This document shows, in pieces, positions 41,699-50,952 of a stretch of 64,000 bases of DNA. Position numbers and translations under genes: made by a program. The notes under the pieces were generated by a model, which was not told where the DNA came from, did no database searches, and worked only from the letters and a program-made list of their open reading frames with translations. Each line of letters begins with the position of its first letter. Positions within the stretch are counted from its first letter, which is position 1. The DNA is from Pycnococcus provasolii (Eukaryota > Chlorophyta > Pseudoscourfieldiophyceae > Pseudoscourfieldiales > Pycnococcaceae): contig OW568881.1 of assembly GCA_938743325.2 (NCBI GenBank), forward strand, positions 186,001-250,000, read 5' to 3'.

Positions 41699-44542
41699 CT
41701 AAGGCTCCACGGCATGAAGCGTTTGTGGGACGTTTCTGTCTTCACTTGCCAATGCTCTCTGTGCTATCGGGCTTGGAGTAAAGCTGTCCGGGTGAGGTGC
41801 GCGCCCCATGCGCCCCGCCATTTCTGTCTCCATGTCATACGCTTCCTCTTCCGAGGTGGGTAATGGCGTGAACAGAGGCTCACCCTTTCGCTCGCGCCGA
41901 ATCATCACAAGAGCAAACGAGCAGCAGCCAACGAACATCAGAATGGAAACAGTAAGGCCGACGATAAGCGAGACGTCCATCGTCTGCACGTGCTTACTCA
42001 CCTCCTGGTCAATCACGTTCTTCGCAACATCTTGGCATGTCGGTCCCTCAAATCCATCGAAGCAAGTGCACTTGCCTTCGTCCGTCGGCGTGCCTCGCGA
42101 GCTACACGTGTTTTCGGCACTGTACTGGCACATATTGCCTGCATAGCCAAGGCGACATTCCGCCTTAAACGATGGCATTACAAATGAGTCGCCAAGCGTT
42201 TTCTTCGATGCGATGTCGTCGCCGTAATTTGCAACGCTCACAAAAATATCATCGCCACGATACACGTTCATCGACATGTATTTCTTTCCGTACCTGGTTG
42301 CATCACCAGTCATCGAACTCGATGAGTCGGCGTTTGCTAAATTGTTTGTCAGTTCGAAGGGCACCATGCATGACACGAGAGTGCTATTGAGGTAGACCGC
42401 AGATGTGCTTGCGAACAGCTCCGGCGACAAGCCGTTTCGCGTGCCTGTTGAGTCGCGATTGACTGCGTGGAAAAAACAGGCCAGCTCATCGCTCTGGACG
42501 AATCCACTTCCGCCGAGCTCAATCAGCGATCCACCTGGTGCCGTCGCTGGTTGTATGCTCGCCGGTTGTGGTACCGGTGCACAGTTGCCCAGGGCGTCAC
42601 TCGTCACCATCAACGGCGCACGCATCGCCCAAAGTGGCCACGATCCTGTCGTCATGTCGCACCTGAAGTGGTTGCCGCCGAGCACCATTCCACTCAACGG
42701 CGTAGCAGCGGAGTACAGGAGGTACCTGAGGCTCTCAGGCAATTCGCCCGAAAAGCGATTTGCGCCGAGGTTGAGAATTGCGTCGCTGCTGTGCACTGTC
42801 TCTCTTACGTTCTCGACATACGCATTCAGCTGGGTGCTGACGCTGCCGACGAGGTCGTTGTGCTGCACCTGCAGTCGCTTGAGATTCTTCGTCGGCTTGC
42901 CAATCTTCGGAAATACCCCGCTGAATTTGTTGTAGCTCAAGTCGAGGTCGACGAGTTGCGGCATATTTTCAAGAAGGCAGGCGGGAATTCCGCCGCTGAG
43001 GCGGTTGCGGCTCAGCCGAAGTGTGCGCAAACTTGAGAGAAGATTGCACAGGCTGTCGAGTAGCTTTCCCTCGAATTTGTTTAGCGACAAGTCAAGAGCG
43101 ACGAGCTGCTCTGGAAAATGCGAGGAGGTTGCGAACGCTGCCGAGCTGATCATGCCCCCTATGACGTTTCTGTCAATGCGGAGGGTTCTGATGGCTGGGT
43201 GTCGAGTCTTGAGCTGGTCGCCATTGTAGCACGATGGCAGTGTTCCGCCCAGACGATTATTGCTCATCGTGATCTCGGTGAGCTTGTTTGAGGCAAAGCA
43301 CGGCACGTCACCCTCGACGCGGTTGTGCAGCATCGACACCTTCCGAAGGTTGCGCAGCTCGGCGACGGCGGCGGGCACGCTGCCCTCGATTCGATTGCGC
43401 CCGAGGTCGAGAATCTCTAGGCTCTGCAGCTTTCCAATCGACTGCGGGAATGGGCATCGAAGTCCTTTCTCGAAGAGCGTGAGCTCAACCACGTTGCCGT
43501 CCTTGTCACAGAATGCGCCGGGTATGTCGTCGCAGCTCTGCTCGTTGAACTTCATCGCATCCCATGTGTTGGATGCGCCGCTCACGCTCGCACTTCCAAA
43601 CGGCGGCTTTAGCCAAGTGCAGTACGGCACTTGGTCGGTGTCCGTGCCGTTAGCAGTCTTGTACGCGTCCGAGCTCCACCCCATGGGCGCCTGGCGCGAG
43701 GCGCAGCACTCGTCGTACACATCCTTGATGGCACTAAGTTGATCCGGCTTGATGTACGGCCTCTCTTCCTCGAGGCTGAACGTCACCTTGCCCGCAACGC
43801 GTCCGTAGGAAAACCAAGTCGACACCGTGATCAGCAGTTCGCCCGTCCACGGCGTGACCATGTATGTACGGCATGCTGGCGTGCAGTGGTAGTTGTCTTG
43901 TCCATTTTCCTGCTGCAGGTACACGACCTCGCCTGTCCAAGCCTGCGGCTTGAATCCCCAGTCGCCATAGATTGTGCTCTTGGTAAGGCTGGCGTGTGGG
44001 TTGTGGCCGCCGCAGCACTGTCCGTGCCAAGAGAAGAGGAACCACGGGGGATCCTGATCTCCTTCCAGTTCCCAGCTGACACGCAGTCTCGTGCTTGTGT
44101 CCTTGCGTATGACCCTGACGTACGCCTCCACCTTGTCTTGCAAGTCGAGTTCGTACTCGCACCCTGGCACGAGCTCGAGCGGCGGTAAACCTCGATAGTA
44201 CGGTAGTGTGGTTCCAACGGTGGTCGTCGTGGTTGTGACGTTGGAACTTCCCGAGGATGCGTCCGTTTTGTCGTTGAACGACGAGCCACTCGAGCTACTC
44301 GCCGCGACTTGTCCTTGCGTGCCGAACGTTCTAATGTTTAAGTCGTCACCGACGGGGCACGTTGTGGATCCGTCGCTTCCCACGGTAGGTTGCGCCCAAG
44401 AATGAGAAGGAAGCCATATAAAGAACAATGCCCAACCAAGAAAGACTTGAAGAAGCCAAAAACATGAACGGGAATGGGAATGGGAACGGGAACGTGTGCG
44501 GCCATGGCCATTATTACCACCACGACGTGACGCGGACATCAT
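41699..44542 (-). CDS. Single-pass LRR receptor-like protein with IPT/TIG and EGF-like domains, no kinase
   Basis: 947 residues from the ATG at 44542. A signal segment (LLQVFLGWALFFIWLPSHSWA) precedes an ectodomain with: a beta-rich part; plant-type LRRs (about residues 370-640, e.g. LEILDLGRNRIEGSVPAAVA, LVDLDLSYNKFSGVFP); an IPT/TIG-like segment (PASIQPATAPGGSLIELGG); and EGF-like cysteines (CRLGYAGNMCQYS, CTCFDGFEGPTCQD). One TM helix (VSLIVGLTVSILMFVGCCSFAL) and a cytoplasmic tail of about 75 residues follow. No kinase is present, so it resembles a receptor-like protein rather than a receptor kinase. The likely role is surface recognition or adhesion; the ligand is unknown. Confidence 0.82.
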   Translation of the reverse strand: MMSASRRGGNNGHGRTRSRSHSHSRSCFWLLQVFLGWALFFIWLPSHSWAQPTVGSDGSTTCPVGDDLNIRTFGTQGQVAASSSSGSSFNDKTDASSGSSNVTTTTTTVGTTLPYYRGLPPLELVPGCEYELDLQDKVEAYVRVIRKDTSTRLRVSWELEGDQDPPWFLFSWHGQCCGGHNPHASLTKSTIYGDWGFKPQAWTGEVVYLQQENGQDNYHCTPACRTYMVTPWTGELLITVSTWFSYGRVAGKVTFSLEEERPYIKPDQLSAIKDVYDECCASRQAPMGWSSDAYKTANGTDTDQVPYCTWLKPPFGSASVSGASNTWDAMKFNEQSCDDIPGAFCDKDGNVVELTLFEKGLRCPFPQSIGKLQSLEILDLGRNRIEGSVPAAVAELRNLRKVSMLHNRVEGDVPCFASNKLTEITMSNNRLGGTLPSCYNGDQLKTRHPAIRTLRIDRNVIGGMISSAAFATSSHFPEQLVALDLSLNKFEGKLLDSLCNLLSSLRTLRLSRNRLSGGIPACLLENMPQLVDLDLSYNKFSGVFPKIGKPTKNLKRLQVQHNDLVGSVSTQLNAYVENVRETVHSSDAILNLGANRFSGELPESLRYLLYSAATPLSGMVLGGNHFRCDMTTGSWPLWAMRAPLMVTSDALGNCAPVPQPASIQPATAPGGSLIELGGSGFVQSDELACFFHAVNRDSTGTRNGLSPELFASTSAVYLNSTLVSCMVPFELTNNLANADSSSSMTGDATRYGKKYMSMNVYRGDDIFVSVANYGDDIASKKTLGDSFVMPSFKAECRLGYAGNMCQYSAENTCSSRGTPTDEGKCTCFDGFEGPTCQDVAKNVIDQEVSKHVQTMDVSLIVGLTVSILMFVGCCSFALVMIRRERKGEPLFTPLPTSEEEAYDMETEMAGRMGRAPHPDSFTPSPIAQRALASEDRNVPQTLHAVEP

Positions 44543-44643
44543 GGTTAGTCTATTTAAGCAAGGATCCAACAAGGGGACGTGGCAGGCGTGCAAGTCGTGC
44601 GTGTATTCTTAAAGTTACCGTGCAAGGTGCCTGTTAGGACCCT

Positions 44644-44728
44644 GGGTTAGGGTTAGGGTTAGGGTTAGGGTTAGGGTTAGGGTTAGGGGGTTAGGGTTCG
44701 GGTTAGGGGGTTAGGGTGTTCGGGACTT
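44644..44728. repeat. Interstitial telomere-like (TTAGGG)n tract
   Basis: Seven perfect TTAGGG units followed by variants (TTAGGGGG, TTCGGG). It is the clearest such tract here and lies in the 279-bp head-to-head gap between the LRR gene and the complex I subunit gene. It runs in the opposite orientation to most other tracts in the window. Confidence 0.9.
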
Positions 44729-44821
44729 CGGGTTCGCATCTTATTTGTAACTTGTAAGGGTTATCAGTTATCTCCTCCCCCCCGGCCCCCCGTGCCGGCT
44801 CATTCTGCTCGCTCGAACCAT

Positions 44822-45426
44822 ATGGCGTCTGGCCCCACGTTCGACGGCCCGCCGACGGGACCGCGCCCCGACCCGGCGGTGGACGTCGCGGGATTCTTCC
44901 AGCACAGAGACGCCGTAGTCAAGGAGAAGTTCGTGCGCATTGAAACGTCAAAGGTGAGTCAGTGGTGTGTAGTGTGTTGTAGTGGTTTGTAGCTCTTTTG
45001 CTTTGTTTTTGTTGGCTTTTTGTTTTGTTGTAGTAGGTAGGGCTTTTTACGCTGTGTTGTGTGTTGTGTCTTTTCAGCTTACCATATTCATGTACACCAA
45101 CTCATCTTCAACCTTACTCTGCCTAACCTTTACTCCAATGGCATTCTCTGCGCCAAACGAAAATCAGATCATCAAAGAGAAGTTGAAGCTGTGCTACCTG
45201 CGAGAGGGTGTCAACCACCTCGAAAACTGCAGCGAGCTCGCAACCGCGTACATGGACTCGCTGAGGGGAACGGGCATTTACAAGATTCACAACGCGCACC
45301 ACGCAAGGGATGTTGTGAAGGTAAGACGCAAACCACAAACTCTATCTTAGCAGCTGCACCACACCACAAAAACTAACTTATATCCCCACCATGTTCATCC
45401 CACGACAGAGAGGCGGACAACTCTAA
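44822..45426 (+). CDS. Mitochondrial complex I subunit NDUFB10/PDSW-like, three exons
   Basis: Exons are 44822-44953, 45168-45320 and 45409-45426, all phase 0, giving 100 residues. Introns are GTGAGT..CAG (214 bp) and GTAAGA..CAG (88 bp). The last exon is tiny and encodes only RGGQL plus the stop. The joined protein reads HRDAVVKEKFVRIETSK then IIKEKLKLCYLREGVNHLEN, closely matching the plant NDUFB10 pattern (VREKWIQIEKAK..REKVKWCYRVEGVNH), with two conserved Cys (CYLREG, ENCSEL). It is an accessory subunit of the membrane arm of NADH:ubiquinone oxidoreductase. A stronger-looking upstream acceptor (TTTTCAG, 45072-45078) would insert about 30 residues that the family lacks, so I prefer 45168. 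TGTAA at 45473-45477. Confidence 0.85.
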
Positions 45427-45747
45427 AAAGAGCTGTATTCTCGTACCGCTTTTTTTTCGAATACTCTAATACTGTAACGGAGAAAAAACAAACGGAGAAG
45501 CCTTTGTCCAAACCTTCAAAATCAACCAGAGACGGTGATGCACTTGGCACGGGTCCCAGCGGCGCCATTTTCCTATCAAGGTACACGACATGGAGAAAAG
45601 TCCGGAGAAAGAGAGAGAGATCCCTTGTGGTCTCAGACATTCCATTCCATGACGGATCCCCCTAACCCTAACCCAAACCCTAACCTTGCCAGCTCTCGTT
45701 GCTCTCCCTCCAAGCCAGGTGTGCTTGTCATCGCCTCGCCGCCGTCG
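45427..45747. other. Gap with telomere-like motif
   Basis: It holds the 3' flank of the NDUFB10-like gene and a CCCTAACCCTAACCCAAACC tract at about 45659-45688. No gene. Confidence 0.5.
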
Positions 45748-45891
45748 ATGCCACGTCGGCGCTTTGTCGCGTACGTGACTGGTGGCACGGGCTGCGTCGG
45801 CCTGAACGTCGTTCGGTCCCTTTCAAGGTTTCAAATTCGTGCTTGGCCGTTCACGCGATCACTCGGCCTTCATCTGACACATCACATCTGA
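45748..45891 (+). pseudogene. Truncated NAD-dependent epimerase/SDR-like fragment
   Basis: The open frame starts MPRRRFVAYVTGGTGCVGLN and continues VVRSL. That is a textbook N-terminal Rossmann beta-alpha unit (TGGTGxxG) of the extended short-chain dehydrogenase/NAD-dependent epimerase family. After about 25 residues the similarity stops and the frame closes at 45889-45891. The next DNA is the antisense 3' end of the aldo-keto reductase gene, so no room remains for the other 250 or more residues. Most likely it is a truncated relic. It could be the first exon of a gene whose remainder I cannot find. Confidence 0.55.
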
Positions 45892-45987
45892 CCAAACTTC
45901 GTGATGAGTAGCATGCAAGATTTTACATTTAGCCTCGCCAAAAAGATTTCAAAAAACAGCAAACAATTACAAAGCAAAAGCAAGCAA

Positions 45988-47560
45988 TCAAGGAATGCGC
46001 TCGCCGATGCGCCCTTCGAATGTAGGACCCTCGCGCATTCCCTTGCCACCATCGCCGTCGTCTCTGCTGAAGAGAGGAAGACGATTGCGCATGTGCACAA
46101 TGTCAATGTCCCACAAAAGTGCGTCGTCCAGAGGCTCGCGACCGGTGGCGGAGATGCAAGCGAGCGTTTGCTTGAGCTGGTCGAGGTTGCTGCTTCCCAC
46201 GAGGCTCGTTGTGACGAACGAGCGTCGGCTCTCTACAACCCAACGGAGCGCGAGCTCGAGGAGAAGTGCGTCTTCATTTTTCGTCCCAGAATTGCGCAGG
46301 TACTTCACGGCAATGTTGCGGTACTCTTCGAGAGCCTCTACCGCAGCCTTTGTGCGGTAGCGATACCTGTTTTTGTTTAGCGTGTACATAAGATTAGTGT
46401 ATGTTTCTTTATCCACTGTGGATAGTTGGTGGTAGACTTACAGTGTTGGGCCCCATCCAGTCGTATCCATGCGTCCTCGTGGCGTTCGAAACAGCTTGCC
46501 CGCTGCTCCTTCGGAACCCTCCAAGTAGAGGTCGTATGCCGCCGGCGTGGTCCTGTACTTGCCAGTCAGCATGCCTCCCGCGAGCACATTGTACGCCATA
46601 AAGCCGCAGTTTTCATTCACAGGCGAGCACGCTTCGGCTAATCCGTTCTCCTCGGATCGTCGATTTAATATGCTAAAGTCGCCCTGAAACGCGATCGGTG
46701 GTGGAACACCCGCACAGCGCGCCGCTCCCGCGAGCGCGCCGAGGCCGTACGCGTTGCTGTTGCACTCGCCGTACCCGCGAATTTTTCCCTGATCAATCAA
46801 CTTGCTCATCGCCTCTGCAAATTCCTCGAACGGCATGGCATTTCGATACCACGGCGCCGCCTCGGCGTCGACGTTGTAAGCGAGACTCTGTCCCCAGTTG
46901 CTCTGAGGTGTGTAGCGCGCCGGCCAGTGAGCGAGATAAACGTCGATGTAGTCCGTTTCGAGACGCTTGAGGGACCCTTCGACGTCTTTGACGATATTCT
47001 TCGCGTTGATGTTCGAGCTTCCCGTAACTTTCGTTGCGATGACGAGTTTCTCGCGCCTTGCAGGATCCGCCTTGATCCACTGTCCGATGATTTTCTCCGT
47101 GTATCCTTCAGATTGCACGCCTCTGTCTGCGCTTGGGATGGGGTACTGTTCCGCGGTATCGACGAGGTTGACACCGTGTTCCGTCGCGTAGTCGAGCATG
47201 GCGTGGCACTCGTCCACGTCCGGCGCGTTGAAGTCTGTCGATCCCCAACGTTGTGTTCCTAGTCCCACGGCGCTGACTGCAATATTTGAGTTTCCGAGTC
47301 GTCGGTGTTCGATGCCACTAATAGTACGTATGACTTCCGAGGTCGCTCCAACAAAAGGTTGAGAAGACGGGGTAAGTTTATTAGCAGCAGCCGCCGAGTT
47401 TGGAAACGAAAAATTACGAAGGGATTCCAGGAAAGATGGGGCTCCCGAAGACGCAAAACTCATAAAAAGCGAACGACGACGAGAACAACTTCCACGAGAG
47501 CAACCTTCCACAACATAATGACGACGACGACGAACCCGAACCGACGACGACGACGATGAA

Positions 47561-47594
<34 letters not shown>

Positions 47595-47607
47595 AAGAGA
47601 CACGCAT
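45988..47607 (-). CDS. Aldo-keto reductase (Tas/plant chloroplast-type), two exons
   Basis: Exon 1 is 47607-46442 and exon 2 is 46366-45988, with a 75-bp intron (GTAAGT..AACAG); 514 residues. The acceptor nearer the donor (46416) breaks the frame. The one used joins GWGPTL to YRYRTKAAVEALEEY, matching Tas-like AKRs. A poly-Ser/Arg leader of about 95 residues, from a GAC microsatellite at about 47541-47592, looks like an organelle transit peptide. The barrel starts HRRLGNSNIAVSAVGLGTQRWGS. The catalytic Asp/Tyr occur in VNLVDTAEQYP, the Lys in LVIATKV and the His in VYLAHWPARY. It reduces carbonyls with NADPH; the substrate is unknown. The last 21 residues (GGKGMR..GERIP) recur at the end of the next gene's product. 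Confidence 0.88.
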
Positions 47608-47892
47608 TTAGAGGCACACGAGTGGCACACGAGTGACGGCGTCTTTTCCTCAAAAGGGACAAAAACGACCTTATCCGAACTTATGAAAATATCCGAAAGG
47701 GGTCCCGCACGCAAACAAATATGTAGGAGCCCCAAACCCAAACACATCCCCGGAATCTACCCCCCGGACAGCCGGAGGGGGAGAATTGGACCACCTCTTC
47801 CTCTTAAGGTAGAAGTTCAGTCACTTCGCAAGAATGAGTCAACTTTACGAACAACTAAGGTATCATAATCAATTACAAATAATTAAAACTAG
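47608..47892. other. Short intergenic region with G+C hairpin
   Basis: CCCCCCGGACAGCCGGAG (47760-47777), followed by GGGG, is a hairpin with a CAG loop. It lies about 155 bp upstream of the aldo-keto reductase start and resembles the one upstream of the Bro1 gene (31553-31570). Confidence 0.45.
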
Positions 47893-50800
47893 TCAAGGAA
47901 CGCGCTCGCCGACCAGTGCAGCAGGAGGACCATGAGGATCGCGCATTCCCTTGCCGCCGCTACTCGATAAAGGTACGTACGGCGCCCGAGGTCGAAGTTT
48001 GTTCGCCTTCGTACCCTTCTTCGAGCGAGAAGGCTTGCTGTGAAGACGCAACGTCGCTTGCGTTGTCGACGCGGACGACTTGCCGTGCTTTGATGTCGAT
48101 GCCGATTGCGTCGCAATGGCATAAGGGCTCCAGGAACTCGACTTGGCGAAACCCTTTGGCGGACTCGGTGGCCGATACAGCAAAAGACCTGATGGCGAGT
48201 TCGCCGTGTTGCGTAATCTCGACGAATCCGCTGCAGTCGCCGCGCGCCTCTCCGAGTTTGGCACCTTAATGCCAGGTAGCCGGTCGCCATTTCCACCTTC
48301 GTTCCTCTGAAGGATAGGACCTGGTGCCCCTCTCCTGGATCCTCCCGCAGACATGGCGCGAGCACGCACCATTCCACTCCTGTGCGCCGTCGCCCAAGCA
48401 CTCGCACGCACCTGAAAGTCAATCGGATTGATGCGTCGCGTTGGAGCTCCCATGAAGCCAGAAATGCCCAATCGCACCTCCGTCGCCGCCGACGACGTCG
48501 AAGCGGAACTCGACGTCGTCGCATCCAAGTCGTTATCGCGAGGCAAGTCATCCGAATCTGCAACAGCGCGCGTATCTGACAAGATTGAGCTTGACGAGTG
48601 TTCAGATCGTGGTAATTCGTCAACCGCGTCGTCGTCGCCGCCGTTGTCCTCGTGTCCTCCTCCCTCCTCCTCTTCCTCGTCGTCGTTTGCATCGTCGCTC
48701 GCCGCATCCGCATCTCCAGCATCAGGCCTCGGCGGTGCATTCCAAGCAGTCACACCATGCCGCGACCACGGCGAGTCTTTCAGAAATGGCTCCATGACAC
48801 TCGCGTCGTCCCCAAAGGGTAGCGGGCAAAGCAACAGCCGCGGCGACGCGACGCCTTTGGCCAATGGTGCCACCGAAGCACGGCCAAATGCAGCCTCCGG
48901 AGCACGCTCGGGAACTCTGTCGGTCGTCGGCACGTGAAACAGGTCCATGAGTGCCAAGCCTACACATCGCCCGAGCGTCGCATACCCAGTGTCCGTCGAC
49001 GCCTCCGGAGGTGTGGGGGGCTCAACCTCCCCGCCCATGCCAGCCGCGGGGCGTGGAGCGGGCTGGCGACTGGACTGCTCGGTGATGAGCCCAGCGCCGT
49101 CCACCTCCGTGCCAAAGAATGAGAGCTCGAGCGTCATGCACTCGCAGCGCGCGCCAACACGCTCCGTCAAAGCGCGACGCCCCGTGCCCAGCTTCGCAGG
49201 GTCCGTATCGTACCGACTCATCGTGTAGCTGACCATGCGGCTGCGGTCGCTGAGAAGGCGCGGAAACCGCGCGGCGGAGTCTGCCGAGCTTGTCGAAGCA
49301 TCCGCAACGCCCATCGACGACGACGTGGCGCCGCTGGCTGTGCAGTGTTGTGCCTGGCCAGGAGGGTTGCATAGGAAAAAGGCGCAGCGGCTTGTCGAGT
49401 GCGCGTGAAGGTCCAGGAAGAGGCGCAGGTCAAAGCGCGGGTCAGAGGCATACCACTGCAGAAGCTGGCTCAGCGCCTCGATGCCTGGGTCGGCGTCCAT
49501 CCCATCGGCTGCCCAGCAGCGGTTTAGGTCAAGGCCAAGGGAGTTGCACCGGTAGTTGCCAACGAACACGCCATCCGGGTTTAGCATCGGAACGACGATC
49601 ACCTGCACGTGCTGGCGCAGCCGCCGCGCGTCGGCGTCCTTGTCGCTGGCTAGAAAGTCCAGCAGGCCCTTCATCGCCCACGAGGCGGGAGTCTCGCCCG
49701 GATGAACGCGAGCGCTCACCACCACCGTGGGAAGGCCGTTGCTCGGGGGAGCAGGAGCGGGATAAGGCAGCTTTTGCTGCTGCTGCTGCTGCGTTGCTGA
49801 TGTTGATGTTGCAGTGGCGCTCGCCAAGGTCTTTTGATCAACCAAGGTGATGACGTCGACGCGTCGGCTCTGCAGGCTGCGCGCCAAACATGCTCGGTGC
49901 ATGTATGGAAGCCTCTTCGCTTCAAGCGCGTGCAAGATGCGCTGCTGTGTCGTGTACGTGAACGGGTAGCTGTACGCAAAGTAGTACGCCTCGTTGGCAC
50001 GAGCGAACGTAAAGCAAAAGCTGAGGTGATAATCGGCGGAGACGACCGTTGGGTGCATTGTTGCTGTTGCGGTTGTCGACGTTTTTGACTGCGGAGTTGA
50101 GGATGGCGACGACTCCCCAGCGTCGGCGTGTTGTGCTGATGCGGCGGCGTTGCTTGTCGCTGTTGGGCCGCAGAATGGCGACCCGTTTGTCAGTGCCGGA
50201 CGGTAGTAGAAGACGTTACGAGGAGGAACGCGCTCCCACTTCGAGCCCACGCGCCCACTGCGCACGAGCGGAGACATGCCGTCCCGATAGAGGCTTCGAT
50301 TTTTGGACATGTTCTTCACGGTGAACACGACGCGTTGATTGGCTCGTGCGTTCCTGACGCGAAAGTAGAACCATAGCCTATGCCTGTGGTTGCACGTGTC
50401 GCTTCTCAGCTCCAGGTGATACTCGTCAGACGACACGCGTGTCACGCGACCCGCGTTGCCGCTCTCGAAGTTATCGTCGAACACGAGCGTTCCTGCCGGC
50501 GGTAAGTTGGCGTGATAGTCCGACGCCAATGCGCTTGTTGGCGTTGTTGTTGTTGTCGTCGTCGTCGTCGTTTGCTGTTGGTGTGGACTGGACTGTGGTG
50601 GATGTGGTTGCGGTTGTGGTTGTGCTGCTGCTGCTGTTGATGGGATGCGAGGGTGGTGTCTTGCTGCTCCTCTTGTTGGTCGCGTGGCGGGCCATGGAGA
50701 TGGTGTGGGCGGTGGAGACGATCTTATTGGCGTCGTCGTGGCAGTTGTTGTTGCTGGTGCTGCTGCTGAGGCTGGCGCCGTTCCTCCTATTGGCATGCCT

Positions 50801-50952
50801 GACAGAACGAGCAGCTGCGACGACGCTGCTGCTGCTCCTGCTGCTGAAGGTGCCGGCGCTGGTGTTGGTGTTGCTGCTGCCCTCTCCCCGTGGCCGTAGG
50901 ACGACGACAAGCTCGTTTTTGTTTGGTGTTGCGGAGGTATGAGAGCTTTCAT
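47893..50952 (-). CDS. M14 cytosolic carboxypeptidase (CCP/AGBL-type, tubulin deglutamylase-like)
   Basis: 1,019 residues. A low-complexity Pro/Thr/Gln leader of 150 or so residues precedes the CCP-specific N-domain (LVFDDNFESGNAGRV, LWFYFRVRNARANQRVVF, FFYR-like and YYFAYSYPFTY). The M14 catalytic domain follows: zinc ligands HPGE (VSARVHPGETPASW) and the later His in LFLDLHAHSTSRCAF; substrate-binding NPDGVFVGNYRCNSLGLDLN plus R; catalytic Glu in MTLELSFFG. CCPs remove glutamates from polyglutamylated tubulin and other acidic tails, in cytosol and cilia. The C-terminal 350 residues are acidic/Ser-rich and disordered, ending GGKGMR..GERVP. The exact CCP subtype is not decided. TGTAA on this strand at 47873-47877. 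Confidence 0.9.
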   Translation of the reverse strand: MKALIPPQHQTKTSLSSSYGHGERAAATPTPAPAPSAAGAAAASSQLLVLSGMPIGGTAPASAAAPATTTATTTPIRSSPPPTPSPWPATRPTRGAARHHPRIPSTAAAAQPQPQPHPPQSSPHQQQTTTTTTTTTTPTSALASDYHANLPPAGTLVFDDNFESGNAGRVTRVSSDEYHLELRSDTCNHRHRLWFYFRVRNARANQRVVFTVKNMSKNRSLYRDGMSPLVRSGRVGSKWERVPPRNVFYYRPALTNGSPFCGPTATSNAAASAQHADAGESSPSSTPQSKTSTTATATMHPTVVSADYHLSFCFTFARANEAYYFAYSYPFTYTTQQRILHALEAKRLPYMHRACLARSLQSRRVDVITLVDQKTLASATATSTSATQQQQQQKLPYPAPAPPSNGLPTVVVSARVHPGETPASWAMKGLLDFLASDKDADARRLRQHVQVIVVPMLNPDGVFVGNYRCNSLGLDLNRCWAADGMDADPGIEALSQLLQWYASDPRFDLRLFLDLHAHSTSRCAFFLCNPPGQAQHCTASGATSSSMGVADASTSSADSAARFPRLLSDRSRMVSYTMSRYDTDPAKLGTGRRALTERVGARCECMTLELSFFGTEVDGAGLITEQSSRQPAPRPAAGMGGEVEPPTPPEASTDTGYATLGRCVGLALMDLFHVPTTDRVPERAPEAAFGRASVAPLAKGVASPRLLLCPLPFGDDASVMEPFLKDSPWSRHGVTAWNAPPRPDAGDADAASDDANDDEEEEEGGGHEDNGGDDDAVDELPRSEHSSSSILSDTRAVADSDDLPRDNDLDATTSSSASTSSAATEVRLGISGFMGAPTRRINPIDFQVRASAWATAHRSGMVRARAMSAGGSRRGAPGPILQRNEGGNGDRLPGIKVPNSERRAATAADSSRLRNTANSPSGLLLYRPPSPPKGFAKSSSWSPYAIATQSASTSKHGKSSASTTQATLRLHSKPSRSKKGTKANKLRPRAPYVPLSSSGGKGMRDPHGPPAALVGERVP

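Noticed and set aside
44644-44728. TTAGGG tract as a real chromosome end
   Set aside because: It is short, flanked by genes on both sides, and is one of many scattered tracts.
45072-45078. TTTTCAG as the acceptor of the first NDUFB10-like intron
   Set aside because: It is a good acceptor, but it would insert about 30 residues between IETSK and IIKEK, where the family has none; the acceptor at 45166-45167 gives an ungapped match.
46416-46417. CACAG acceptor close to the donor of the aldo-keto reductase intron
   Set aside because: It leaves the exons out of frame by one base; the AACAG at 46368-46367 restores the family sequence.
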